Source: Akebia trifoliata (Eukaryota > Streptophyta > Magnoliopsida > Ranunculales > Lardizabalaceae). From it: 64,000 bases of DNA. The position numbers were made by a program, and so were the translations under genes. The notes below the pieces were generated by a model, which was given only the letters and a program-made list of their open reading frames with translations, was not told the DNA's origin and ran no database searches. Below, one piece after another: positions 32,021 through 44,800 of the stretch (position 1 is its first letter; each line of letters starts with the position of its first letter). The DNA lies in the NCBI GenBank assembly GCA_017979445.1, contig CM030714.1:42202826-42266825 (forward strand), in the 5' to 3' direction.

Positions 32021-32392
32021 AGACGGATCATAGGGCATGTGTAAAAACAATGTAATAATAATAAATTTACAAAATATAGGTTAGAAGTTTTGGATTAAGC
32101 CGATTTTTTTATGATGATCTCTATGATGAGAAGATCATCCTAAAAAAACATCAGTCCAATCTGAAACTTCTAACCCCATCAAAAGTGATTTAGAATGTGG
32201 ACCATCGATTTTTTACCAATAATTTGTAAACCACTTTTGATGGACTCAGAAATTTCAGATTGAGCTGTTTTTTTTGTGAGGATGATCTTCTCATCATAGA
32301 GATCATTCTCACAAAAAATCAGCTCAATCCAAAACCTCTAACTCATATTTTGAAAAACCATTGTTTTTACATATGTCCCATGATCAGCCCCC
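32019..32392. mobile_element. MULE-type MITE, right-block copy of element j
   Basis: The ends GGAGACGGATCATAGGGCAT and inverted GGGGGCTGATCATGGGACAT match 9057-9429. It is followed by a short (TA)n(GA)n, the empty site of the Pack-MULE. Confidence 0.75.
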
Positions 32393-32424
<32 letters not shown>

Positions 32425-32827
32425 TCTACCAAAGAGCCTATTAATTATGCAACAATCAGGTTCATCCTACTGAAAACCTCGCCTATACCCCCCACCCCCA
32501 AAAAAAAAAAAAACCCTACAAAGGGTTGAGATGATCGGGCTAATTTTTGCACAAGAACATGACCAGAACAGTTCGGGACCACCCTCAATATGCTTGCCAA
32601 ATGTACCATAGAGATCCTTCATTACTTTATTTACTAAAATAGTATAACAACATTCTCTAGTAGCCAAAATATTGTGAACCTCATTGATTAGGAATAGAAA
32701 CCAATGTAAATAAAATTATTTCCCATAATCAAAATTCAAGTGCTAGAGACAAAACTCGTGTCAAAAACTGAAATGATGAAAGAAACAGCTTACCATGGGG
32801 ATCTATAACTCTGTTCGGGTGATTTTA
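32393..32827 (-). other. NRPD4 3' flank / probable 3' UTR
   Basis: Downstream of the NRPD4 stop (minus strand), conserved with 12610-12966 in the left block. It contains the empty site of the 1163-bp hAT element near 32490. The minus-strand frame 32467-32667 has no known motif. Confidence 0.55.
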
Positions 32828-35800
32828 CTAGATAGATTTGAGCTTAGCCAATTCGTGTAACACGTGGTTGATGGCTCTCTCAATCCTCAACCTGTTGACC
32901 TGAAGAGGGGAAAAAAATGCATTGGGTGTTGCAAAGACTAAACGATCCTGAATAAAGAAAATGCATAAATTTACGGAATTGGACATAATTTCTCAAAATA
33001 ATAATTGTGAGAACGAAAAAACACAAAGAAGAACGACCAATTTGACGGACAAAAACAAAAAGACAAAAAGGTCTTACCACTGTTTAAATTTGCAAATCAG
33101 TACATGAAGTAATTACCAATTCTAACTATGAGAAGAGTTAATATATTGCATTTGATCCAAAATTTAACTCTGTTGCCCGTACCAAGAAATGATTACAAGC
33201 TGTGTCACTGTTGATTTAAGCTCATAAATCAATTCAGGAAGTAATAAAACCATTAACTTGTGAGAAAGGTTGTTACATTAGTAAATGCATTCCAACAAAA
33301 AATATTGCCATCATCTCCCCCGCAAATATGATGAAACCATTTCCAGTAAATATGTTCACATATCTCATCCTCATGTAGGGCTGGGGCATACAATGGATTG
33401 GATTTTTTCCCAAATTAGCGGGTTGATCCTGAATAAAAAAAATGGGTCAAATATGGTTTGATGTACCTTGATCCAAGTCGGATCTGGCTTGGATACAGAT
33501 CCATCCCTATATCCACCTAGATCCAAATGAGATATTGCTTAGAAAATTATATTCTTAGATTTTTCAAAATATATTTTTCTACTACTTTAATACAACATGA
33601 ATTCTTGTAAAATAAATAGAAAATACTAAACAGTCCCGAATTACTAAACATGACCCAACCCAAATAGAGCAATGCGGGTCGGCTTGGCTCGGATCCGGTT
33701 TAAGTGACAACATAATGATTCAGACATGATTTTATCTAGTAGGATTCAAGTCAGATTCAGATATGGATTCAGGTCCAGATAAAAATGGATTTGACTATGG
33801 AAATACTCAGATCTGGACCAGGTTCGACCCATTTTAAGCCCTATTAAAACAGTATTTCATTTTAGGTGTACAATCTAGTATATATTTAGATAAGCAGATA
33901 TAAATTAAAGATATATGAACAACTTATTAGTGTGAGCTGAAAATAAAATATTTAAATAAATTCATAATTTTTTTGGAAAGGTGTGCCAGCATTATATCAG
34001 GATATTGTCTGTTTTTGTCAGTTGTTACATAGCTTATAAGTATTGATATAAATTATTTGACGTCTATCTAAAGAAGGAAATACTACAATGGCTCACATCC
34101 AGTATAGAACTGAGGAATAAATAATCAAGAAGAAATTACAATGGCCCAAGAAACCTTTTTTTTTTGTAAGCATAAAATTATATAGAACAAAAGAGGGATA
34201 TAAAAGGAGGTCGAGAAGATATACCTAAAGCACAAAGAGATCTACAGATAAAAATATATTATGTATATAATGAAAATGCGACCATCATGAAGATCTTACG
34301 ATTACCTTTAATGATGGTATGAGTGCAAAAACCTCATCAGCTGTCTCGGGGCAAAGATTCGCAATTAAGCAAATCTGCAGGGAAAAAACAAGAAATCAAA
34401 ATGCAAGTTTGAATGGTACTCAAGAAAAAGGTCAATGGTGTTGGGCTCCAAACCTCTCCATCCGAAATATTGTGACTTTTGAGCGTTCTGAAAGTAAGTT
34501 AATTCCAACAGAACAGTTCAGCAAACAGAATAAATGTGTATAATTCATAAGCAGTCAAAGCCATCTATGTAGACTACATTTCTTAGAAACACAAAATAAA
34601 GGATACTCTAGTACTCGTCTCACAGACTGGGGATTTGTATAGTGGTCACTGGATTTGGCATACTGAAGTCCCTTGTCAAATGATCTGAAAGAAAAATCAT
34701 GTTATTAACTATCCATCATTTTTATACAATAACAAGGAAATCATCAAAACAAAATAAAAACTAAAATGGAAAAGTTTAAATATGCTTTTATAATACTCAC
34801 CCCGGTAGTTTAATTGTTGAATCCTCAGAAAGTATGACTAGCTGCTCCTGAATTCCTTGTAACACAACAGCTGCCTCACAGTCCATCAGGCATGTAGCGT
34901 TCTTTGCAAGTTCTAGAAAGATCAAACCAACATGACAATAAAAAAGGGTGGTACACTGGCATTACCCATGGCGCAACCATAGTCACAGAGTCAGAGTAAG
35001 GGTTTAAATCGGCAAGGGAAAACTTTGGGAAAAAAAACGTTAAAAACGAGGAAAAAAAAAAAAAGAGGAAAAAAACGATGAAAATAAAAAGATAAAAAAT
35101 ATATTAAAAGTTCTGAAAAAATATATATCTAATGAAAATTCATAAAATCAAGTAACTATCATCAAATCCCACATTTAAAAAACAAGAGAAAATGTTTAAA
35201 TGTTTATCCATGTGAAAAAGTCAAGGGGGGGGGGGGGGGGAGTTTTGTTAAACATGAAAAAATTGTGTTTTTACTGTTTTAATCGTCAGGGATGGAAGTC
35301 GTGTTTTAAACGCTTTTTTTTTTTTTTTCAAAAAATAGACAAATTTTGTTACTCTGTGCAACTAAGGAAAATATATTAAAATGTATTTCTTGGGTATATC
35401 CCGAAGAAGGAGTGCTCAGTGGAAGACATTACTTGGGAGATTTGGAAGGAATGTAATGGGAGAATCTTTGAGGACATGGAGTACTCAGTGGAAGACATGA
35501 CTAGTTCTATCTTGTATTTACCCTATTTCTTGTGTAAAATTTTTAAGGAGCTTAGAAGGGTTTTCTTTGAAGATTATGTGTTTAGGTGGGATAGTGTTTG
35601 TAATCTCTTGATGGGTGTTTAGTATGTTGGGGGTTTTCGGGTTGGTATGCCTCTTCTCTTCTTGTAAATTTCGATGGTTTCCTCAACCATATTTTTAATT
35701 TATTCCTTTTGTCTAGCCCAAAACAAAACAAAACAAAAAAAAACAGATTTTTTGCAACGAAATAGGGAGCAAGGTAGCACTACCTAGTCTTAAAAAAACC

Positions 35801-38800
35801 ATCGCCAGATCAACGTATAAAACCAGGATGGAATGATAATATAAGGAATCCAAGGGTCCACACAATGGCATTCCGCTGCTCAGATGGACATGTAATTCAC
35901 ACATGCTTGGTGCAGCATGAGAAGTGACGAGAATCTTGCTCATCAATCTAAGAATGAATTGCAATTTTTTATGGATTTTTCTAGACTCATAATCAAGCTC
36001 CAAATCCATATAAAATCTGGAGAAGTTTTGAGCCCATGATTCAGCCCATTCTAGAAAGAATTGGGAGTTTCATTACGAACTAAGACCCAAGGCAGGTGCA
36101 GTGAATAGAGCAATGTGCGGGTTGGGGTTTCAAGGAGGAAGAGGAATGCAAGCTCCAAGCATAGCTTCTCGCATAGCTAGAATAGGAGAATAGGGCCATT
36201 TCAGCCACGCCAGCATATGCTAGGCAGGATTCTATTGAGCAAGCTTTCGCACATTTTCGTTAATCCATGAACAGGATCTATATGGACACATAGATCCATG
36301 AATCCATACATCTCGATCGGAAAAGAATCAATAGAAAAAGAAAGAATCAGAATTGATTGATATCTTTCTCAAAACAAACGAAAGATGAAACATAAATCAA
36401 ATATGATAACAGAATCTACTATTTTCAGTAAATTACATTTGATTATATATAGTAATCTTTTAACTTACTATTTATAATAAATAGAAATCATATAACCATT
36501 CTCGTTCTTACTCTTATTAGTAAATAATGGATTAACTATTAAGTGTTTTCTACGTTGGTTGACTAGTATTTTGAGAGCAAGTTAGCCCACCTTATAGGTG
36601 ATTCCTCCTATCAAGGTTAAAAATCTTGTTTGAGGCAATATTTCAGTTGAGACAGCCTCCACTGAAAAATTCAAAGGCAATCCGAAACATTCAATGTTTC
36701 GGGGCCAATTTTTTTGTTATGGTCTAGGAATGAAACAGTATGAAACTTTAAACCATGGTTCCAACTGATTTAGTTACCCAGATAGACAGAATACCATGAA
36801 ATTCACAAGTAAAAAAAAACTGTAAGGAAAAGAAAAGGTGTAGTTCCATAAATCAGCATTTCAGAAATTAAAAAAATAAAGATTGTACGGCTACAGAAAG
36901 TACCAACCCTCTTCAATTTTTAGCTCTGGAATGGTGGGTACTTTAGGCAAATTGCTATTTCCCCCAGCCTTCCCTGCCTTGTCTCCTTTTCCACCTTTGC
37001 CCCAATCACCTTAACGATCAAACATTATGCAAGACAGACTAAATCAATGTGACAAACATTGCCCAATGCCCAAAGATAAACCAATACATCTGAAACTGAT
37101 TAAGAAAACAATGGAAAGGGTGAATGAAATCTGACCTTTAGAAACTGGGGTCTCGGATGAAAACTTTCCACCCGACTTCGATGTAACACTGATTTTGGCT
37201 CTTGGTGATCCTGAAAATTTTAATAATACAACTTCATGGATTGTACCAAACAACGAAAGACGATCACACCAACATTCCAATGCAGAAACACTTGAGAAAC
37301 AAGATAATGCATGGGATTTTTTGTTTTATAATGCATGGAATATGAAAAATTCAAAAGGTAGATAAGATAAAACATTTGAACCTTCAGAATCTGATGAGTT
37401 TTCGAAGTGAACGCTCCTCCCTTTCTTGTTTGAACTACCATCCTTCCCTTTCAATGACGCTACACAGTGTTCAAACATTAAAAAAGAGCAGTTACACAAA
37501 CAAAGAACTATTTTAATTGCATTTTTTAGAATATGAATAAGGAAAACGAATGAGTCACAATTAATAAGACCTAGTTATTGCTATAAAGAGTGTTCACATC
37601 GCATAGACTTGTTATTTTTTTTTTTTAAATGTTTGTTGATGAGATCAAAATTAATTATCTACTCAAATTCTCCAGTTATATAATACATATAGTTTTTTTT
37701 TTTGATAGGCACATATAATACATACATATATACAAATCATACATAGTAGTGGATTTAATCACATCATTGTTTGTCCTCTCACAAATCATATTGATCTCAT
37801 TTTTTTTAAATGGATTATTCAAAAAACATTGTACAAATTCCACACTGTCAAATAATTCATACCATTAATTATATGGTTCTCAAAGTATATATAATTAACC
37901 TTTTTGGTAAGTGGCCTTAAATCACCAGGTTCCACATGCACCTCTTCTTCTAATGGTCTATACATCCTGGTGAAGTATCTAGTTTACATTTTTCATTTAA
38001 TATTTTTACCATTTGTTCTCAATAAAAATATTATCACAAGATCATATAACTAAACAAATGTTGGGACCGGCAAACATGAATACAAAATCTTATAGGTGCC
38101 AAAAATAAAAAAGAATGAAACATTTGAACCTGAGAAATCTTAAATATCTCTTTCAACTCTTTGTAATTCTATCTCTATCTTGAGAGTTTAGGAAGACCAA
38201 AAAATAATAAAAAGGCATCTATATTTTCTCTCCTCTGAGAATGGGGAAGATATAATATAGAAATCCAATGACCATACATATTCCCCTATTAAATATAATA
38301 AATATGCAAAAAAGAATAGTCCCAACTAAATGTGAAATGGTGATACATTAAACATTAAACCACCAAACAATAAAAAAATAACCAATAAATTAGTTATGTA
38401 ACTTTAACAAACAAAAAAAGTCACAAAGATTGATGTATATATATAAGATTATAACCCACTTAAAAACCACATGGACCCCACTTAATATTCCACTGATGTA
38501 TATTGGCTCCATTTAAATTCCATTCAAAATATAACATGCACCAGACACAAAACGCATTGCACGCAACATGAAACTAAATGCATGTGAGTGTTGAGCTGGT
38601 CCTTAGAAGGGTTATACCCAGAAGTTTACCAATCTAACATGCCTACCACTCCAACGTACCGGCACATTCCCATGACCTTGTTACTGTCGATCCATCCATA
38701 TCTTAGCTCATTATCAGAAAAGAACTATTGCCTGATTGGTGCAAGCACCAGACACAATGCATTGCATGCAGCATAAAACCAAAACGTGTTAAACTGGTCA

Positions 38801-41800
38801 TTAGAAGGGTGGTCATCCCCAGAATTTTACCAATCTAGAAATCCTATCATTCCAACGTATGGGCATATTCCATGACCTTGACTAATTTTCACTTATTTCT
38901 TTACAGCCTATTCATCCACGTATTAGCTCATTATCAGAATGTAACTGTTGTCTGATTGGCACAATCTTAAGGTCAGGAACATTCTACAAGTTGCCTATCA
39001 TTTACTCAATTCACATCATGAATACAAATAATAATGAATGACAAAATGCCCAAAAGAAATCTTAAGTGACTTAACAGAAAGAGACCAAGGTTGCTGTTAA
39101 TAACCTTTAAAAACATGAGAGTGGATTTTAACAGAACCGACATGATGAACGATCGAAACAGCATCATTACTCTATGTAAAGTACAAGCTACTAAAATAAA
39201 AAAAACCAAGAATAATGAAGAATATAAAACAAAGACAAAATTCTACCTTTTATGCTTTTTTATAGAACCTTTTTTTTGCTTTTCTTTGGAATAAATGTAT
39301 AGATAATCATTTGCGTATAACATCAGTAAACATGAAAACAGTGTTAAGACTACATTTTGATGTGTTACTTGAAATACAAATTGATACAAGGGTATTCCTA
39401 TAATTATAATTATTCTTCAGCAAAAATATTTTCGTAATATATGTCAAGGCATAATATAAACAGTGAGAATCTTTTCATCTGTCACCTTCTTCCTGGAATT
39501 CCAAGGTATCAGACCTGGTCCTTCTTCCCTTGGTTTCATCCACTCAAAAAGTTCAGTCAAGTATCCCTTCTTCTCTTCTATCTCACACCCTAATCTCTCT
39601 TAAACCCTAACCATCCATATTTATATCTTTCTTTCCTTTATAATGGTAAAACTCTAATCGTCTATTTTCTCCCAAATCCCAATATTTCTATCCTTTTCTC
39701 ATTTTCTGATCATAAAACCGCAATCATCTATTTTCTCCCAAACTTCTTTTCTCATTCCCACATCATAAAACCTTAAACATATATTTCTCTTTTCTCTTTA
39801 TCAAACTCAAACTATAGTTATCTTTCTTTTCCTTTATTTGTTCTTTCAAACCCTAATCTCAACATTTCTTCTACTCGCCCTTTTTTTTCTTTTCCCAATA
39901 TGCTCTTGCATATGATCTCCACCAAGTTAACATCCAATAATTTCATAATTTGGAACATGATCATAGGAGTTTTCATCCGTGAGCAATGACTTAAGGGGAA
40001 GGTCAATGGATCTTCTAAACCTTCACAATTCCTTACAACAAAAGTGTAATACCCCGAATTCTAATTAGTATCTCGAAAAAATAAAATAGTGAAATTTGGA
40101 GAAATTCTAACAGAGGGACTTAAGGTAAAATTTGTTCTTTCAAACCCTAATCTCAACATTTCTTCTACTCCCCTTTTTTTCTTTTCCCAATATGCTCTTG
40201 CATATGATCTCCACCAAGTTAACATCCAATAATTTCATAATTTGGAACATAATCATAGGAGTTTTCATCCGTGAGCAATGACTTAAGGGGAAGGTCAATG
40301 GATCTTTCTAAACCTTCCACAATTCCTTACAAAAAAGTGTAATACCCCGAATTAATTAGTATCTCGAGAAAATAAAATAGGGAAATTTTGGAGAATTTCT
40401 AACAGAGGGACTTAAGGTAAAATACTCAAATTTTGTTATGTTCCTCTTTAACGAAATTTGACTTTGCTAGTGGATTTAAAATGATCGAAAAACATACTTT
40501 ACCCTGTAAACATGCTCGAATTCGAGTTCAGACAAAAAAGTTACAAAATCCTCGAGTTTCGCTTTAGATATTTACCAAATAGGTAAACGGCACTTTAGAG
40601 ATATAATTTGAAAAATCCGATCATACCATTTGATTCGTATCGAAAAATAACCCGAAATAGAGTATAAGATTATCTAAATCGGCATTCGGAAAACACAACT
40701 CCCAAAATGATGCTTACGTCCCACTTAAGTTACAAATATCTAAATTCTATTAGAAAAATCTGATTTCTTCTAATTCTCCTCTCCAAACAAAACTCATCCA
40801 TTTTTACTCAAAATTTGCAACTCAGATCTACACCGAGCTGAAACGATTCAAACTTTACCGCAAGAAGCAAAGTCGTGCACGTCCTCAAGGAATACGCGTG
40901 GACGCAAAAAAATTCGATTTTCGCCGGAGGAAAAATTTAGAGATTGGTCGAAGGCAATTTTAAACTTCGTTCAACCGTCGAATATAGCTCAAAATAGGTT
41001 GTCTTCCCTTCTACCTTCTAGTTATACAATAATTTCATTAAAAATCCATGTGATCTTCGATAGATCGATTATTTCATCACATTTATACATATTTGAACGT
41101 ATTTGATCATGTTTGCATGATTATTTTTCTTTATTTTAGTTCATTTGATTTATTTGATGTATTTTATACATTTTATGAGTAGTATAAGGTTTGTATCGAT
41201 TTTTGTCAAGTTTCGACAAAAAAATCAGCAATTCAGAAAAAAATAAATAAATAAACAAATCCAATTGTTGAGTTTAGTTCCAATTTTTATTTGTGTTGAT
41301 TCTATATAATATGTATACCCATTTCCTACTTTTATTTCATTAAAAACATTGAAGTAATTTCCAATTACTTTAAGTTTTTAATAAAATTTAGGTTTTACCC
41401 TCCATTTCGAAACGTTGGGAATGGTTTTAAGATCCAAATCTCATCGTATAAAAATGTGATTTTTTATTTTAAAAACAAAACGTAAAATTCGACGTTTTCT
41501 CCCGATTTTCAAAACGCGATATCTTAAACGTTCCATTGAATTAAGTAATAAAAATTTTATGGTATTTCTCATGTTGTCGAGGGTTTTTCAATTTCAAAAA
41601 CTTTGAGAAGTCATTTTTTAACACTTAGTCAAATTTTCACAGATTTTCAACTTTTACGTTTTTCGGTTTCAATATGTTTTCCGAGCTTTTTACTCAACCA
41701 AAACCATCAAATGGAATTGATTGATACTCTATGGATTTCAAACAACTTTAAAGGTAAAGATACTTTGATAGATATGTAGGAAGTTAGATGATTGATTGAT

Positions 41801-44800
41801 CGATGGGTAGAGAGAACGTATGTTCCCGACTGATTGTTGGGACAGTGCTTCCAGTTCTACGTAGTAGTCATGCCACGTAAACGTGATAGATAGATATATG
41901 GATGGGATGATTGATAGATGGAAATGACATATAGTTGTCATTGGAGAGCACTACCAGACCTTGTTTGTATTTTCGATTAAAAGAAATGATATATTATATA
42001 CAAAATAAACTATTTTGTTTACTAGCAAAGGTTCGTAAAAACCTATAAAGAGTGACGCATTGCTGTGTATCTGGAAGCGGCGAGTTAATCTAGGATAGCG
42101 CTAGATGTCATATGCTCTTTGGTAGTATAGGATACCTTAGAGCACATTACAGCTTATGAGATCTGGGAATTTCTCCTACTTATTTCCTGGGGAACGTTGC
42201 GTGTAAAGGCGATTTCTGTATAGTTTAGAGGTAAGCGGGGTTCACATGCATTGCCTCTTGATAGGCTTCGACGCGAGGGGTCTCCTGGGCTAGTTAGTGA
42301 TCACTATTAGTCTGTAGTCGTCAAACAGTCGACCTCACCATTAGTTGAACTCAGTATTAGATTCTTAGTCAACTGCCAATTTGAGCCGGATAAATGGTCA
42401 TCCAATTGTGGTATGCTAAACCGGCCACAACATCAGATTATAACGATGGGATTCCACGTCGGATTGGAAGTCTGGAATAACAAATTGCCATAGCCGAGGC
42501 GATTATATCAACGTGTTCCTCTGCTCCCTGATCGACTACACCGTCGTGTTCTTATTATGTGTCTTTTCCTTATTTTGTGATGTTTGATAGATGTTTTTAT
42601 TTGAAAGATGCATAGGTTACTTTAAATGATAGAAATGATAGGTTGAAATTATTTAACTATTTATTGAGTATGCTTAGACATTTATCGTATGTTACATTAT
42701 GAAAAACTTGCATTATTTAACTGTTCAAATGATTACTCGTACATGTATGACTCACTGTTAGAACGGCGTTCATCCTGCTGAGTAACATTCCCCCGTTACT
42801 CACCCTATCCTTCCTCTTTCAGATTATTTAACTATTGAAGAGTCGTTCTTTGAGGACTCTTTTGAGAAGGTCCTCAAGAATGATCAAATTGATGTCTTGC
42901 CACCACCGTGCCTCTGAGGATTAGTAGGGGATCCTAGCAGTTTTTGCTTGTAGATAAGAAACATGTTAGTTTAGAAATTTTTGTAATCTAAAGTATTATG
43001 AGATTGAAAATTTTAATGACATCAGTATTTGGCGATTATTCCGCTTACTTTAGACTCTTACATAGATGATAGTAAATATTTAATTTCACTGCGTATATTT
43101 TCTTTTCTATAAGTATTATTACTTGTGAATGTTCTAGCAGGTTGTGTGATTGGTTACCTCACACCTCGAGATTCTGACTAATGAATCATGGGGATTCATG
43201 TTGGGATTTTGGGACGTGACAAAAAGAGATTGATGTGCAACAAGCAAACAACTGTTGTTTCCATAACCATGTTTATGACGAATGGGTTCCTACTGACCAA
43301 CAACTTATTGCATGGACAGACGCTACTCTTTTTGAATAAACTTGTTCAAGTTATTGGCAAATGGAATCTCCTACAAATAATGTGATCTGCAGTGAGAATC
43401 TTAACTAAGGACGCAAGCCAAACGAAAAAAGGACGACCTTAGATGCGAGCCTCCTACACCACACTGCAAAAGCAGGAAATTCAACCTCTAAGGCAAGACT
43501 CAAAGTAAAATAGAAAGACTAAATAGAAAACCTATCATCTTGACTACCAAACCAAACCTTCAAATCTCCCTCATTATTTTTTATAGGTTCATGTTTGGTT
43601 AGTACAGGAATATTGTTAATTAATTGTTAATAGTTAAAATAAGAAGTATGGGTTCAAGGGATTTCAACCTAGGACCTAGGAACAACCTCCAAAAGTCTTG
43701 ACCACTTAGCTAGCTAGCACTTCTTGGATCTCCCTCATTATTCGGTCAAGGAAAACCTAAAAAGAACATTGATGTGATTAGTGACAATCTGGACTTCCAA
43801 TCATCAAAAGATCTTTCGAATCCAAAGTCCCAAAACCTCTCTCTCCAAGCTTGAACCAAAAAATTAGTCACCAAGAGACTTTTTTTGAAGATATAGAAAA
43901 TAAACTAGTACTAAAAGGGGAATTCCCCACATAATCAATCCCCAAGAAATGCATTCTACTCCCCCTTTCCCACCTTAAAGGTTATCTTACTCCTAAACTT
44001 AGAAATATTTTTCGCAATAACCTCCAAATACTACACCTATAGGATGATCTCACAACCCCACTTCCCAGCCATAGATGCCCTTACCATAGCTTTCCTTTAT
44101 AATCCTCTTCCATAAACTCTCTTGTTCCAACCTATGGCACCACAACCAATCCCTATGAGCATCAAATTTTTAGGTTTGCATACCCAAGACAACGATACGA
44201 GATAAAATTTATGATTGACATTCTTTTCATTCCATAGCTTAGTCACCAATTCAGAGTACGGGTTTAAAATGGCAAGAAAAAACTTTTTGTAAAAATGGAA
44301 AAAAGGAAAAAAGGAAAGGCTATGAATCGCCAAATTATATTATGTATCAAGAAATAACATGCAATTAAACAACTTGACAACCATAACATCCAAACACTAT
44401 CATCAAATCTCACATTAAACTACATTCATGAATCACCAAATTTTATATTATATATAAAATCTCACATTAAATAACATTTAGGAACCAAATCACAAACGAC
44501 CATAACAAAAAAATGATGGGTAAGCTAGACTTGAACCCACAACGACCTCAAAATTGTTTTGCACTCTATCAAACAATCTGAGCTATGAGTCTAAGACCAC
44601 AAGGCCACAAAAATTAACCATACGCTTACGAATAATGTGTTAAAAAAATATTTTAAAACATAAAAATAAAAAAACTTTTAATAACCTAAAAAATGCATTT
44701 TTGCAGAAAATAGCATTTTTTGTTACTTGTTTTATTAGCTAGAGTAGCAAAATATGTTTTAAACGTGACATTAATAAAATAAAAAAATCATCGTTTTTCA

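Noticed and set aside
40047..40132. Apparent second LTR start (TGTAATACCCCGAATT)
   Set aside because: It is part of the 298-bp tandem duplication of the LTR junction and stops after about 90 bp.
44505..44605. Possible tRNA gene on the minus strand
   Set aside because: A- and B-box words are present but the acceptor stem and T stem do not pair, so it was called SINE-like instead.
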